Shown here: positions 12,608 to 12,818 of the stretch, one piece after another | Layout: each line of letters starts with the position of its first letter | How positions within the stretch are numbered: the stretch's first letter is position 1 | Assembly (NCBI RefSeq): GCF_001557325.1 | Contig: NZ_LSJS01000174.1 | Span: 1 to 12,818, forward strand | Direction: 5' to 3' | Length of the DNA: 12,818 bases | Source of the DNA: Erythrobacter donghaensis | Lineage (GTDB): Bacteria > Pseudomonadota > Alphaproteobacteria > Sphingomonadales > Sphingomonadaceae | Program-made: the position numbers and the translations under genes | The notes under the pieces: generated by a model | The model's database searches: none | Told to the model about the DNA's origin: nothing | What the model saw: only the letters and a program-made list of their open reading frames with translations

Positions 12608-12818
12608 CGTCGCACTCTCCGCAACAATACGGCGCGGCGCAGCTCGCCAGCGCATCGGCACATTCGTGCCTTGCTGGCATCGCCGCCGCGCCTGCCGCAG
12701 CGCGTGCTCCGAGGTCGACCGGCCGTTGTCGGCCGGGCTGGGGCGACCCTCGGCGCGCGGGCGCCGGCAGTCCCTTGCTGGCCTTGCGGACATGGCGTCC
12801 GCATCGGCTTCGCGCGGT
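12608..12818. other. Right edge, no gene seen
   Basis: Very GC-rich DNA with short hairpins (GGCAC/GTGCC near 12654-12670, GGCCG/CGGCC near 12720-12736, CGGAC/GTCCG near 12787-12801). The minus-strand open frames (12376-12804, 12512-12793) are arginine- and alanine-rich and run across the membrane-protein gene or its terminator, so I treat them as chance. The next real gene probably lies beyond the window. Confidence 0.4.

Overview
The window looks like a sphingomonad (Alphaproteobacteria, order Sphingomonadales) chromosome or megaplasmid. The reasons are a TonB-dependent receptor with an alanine-rich signal peptide ending in ALAQ, a LacI / TonB receptor / MFS sugar-utilisation layout typical of that order, and high GC. 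This placement is inferred from gene style, not from a marker gene. No rRNA, tRNA, CRISPR array, transposase, integrase or replication gene is visible.

Left half (about 1-6950) is a trehalose-type sugar locus. A LacI-family repressor (226-1296, minus) diverges from a cytoplasmic GH37 trehalase (1461-2975), which is followed by a TonB-dependent receptor (3208-5571) and an MFS permease (5677-6948). A perfect 14-bp palindrome, TGAAATGCATTTCA, occurs exactly twice: in the lacI/trehalase gap and just before the receptor gene. In both places it overlaps a TTGAAA -35 box with a 17-bp spacer to a -10-like hexamer. The simplest reading is one regulon: the receptor carries the disaccharide across the outer membrane, the permease across the inner membrane, trehalase splits it to glucose, and the LacI protein releases both promoters when inducer is present.

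Middle (about 6950-8590) is a junction. A short ORF with a signal-peptide-like start overlaps the permease stop but ends after 46 codons. A lone minus-strand gene of unknown function follows (7314-7805). After that come about 800 bases without a convincing gene, holding a decayed copy of a repeat that recurs further right.

Right half (about 8420-12610) is GC-richer and resembles the accessory backbone of a sphingomonad plasmid or integrative element. It holds a short SSB-like protein, an 88-aa protein overlapping an A1S_2505-like protein, an unknown 167-aa protein, a DUF2493 (SLOG-like) protein and a 76-aa coiled-coil/membrane protein ending at a classic rho-independent terminator.

The most striking feature is in the untranslated DNA of the right half. 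Three sequences (10533-10616, 10813-10937, 12212-12300) share a closing helix GTCAAGGA / TCCCTGAC. Each ends in a perfect hairpin that directly abuts the 3' closing strand, but with a completely different stem sequence in each copy. That is the covariation pattern expected of a conserved RNA fold. Two of them end 52-71 bases before a start codon. A structure of the same general design, with a different closing helix, precedes ssb (8417-8530). These are candidates for an undescribed family of structured mRNA leaders.
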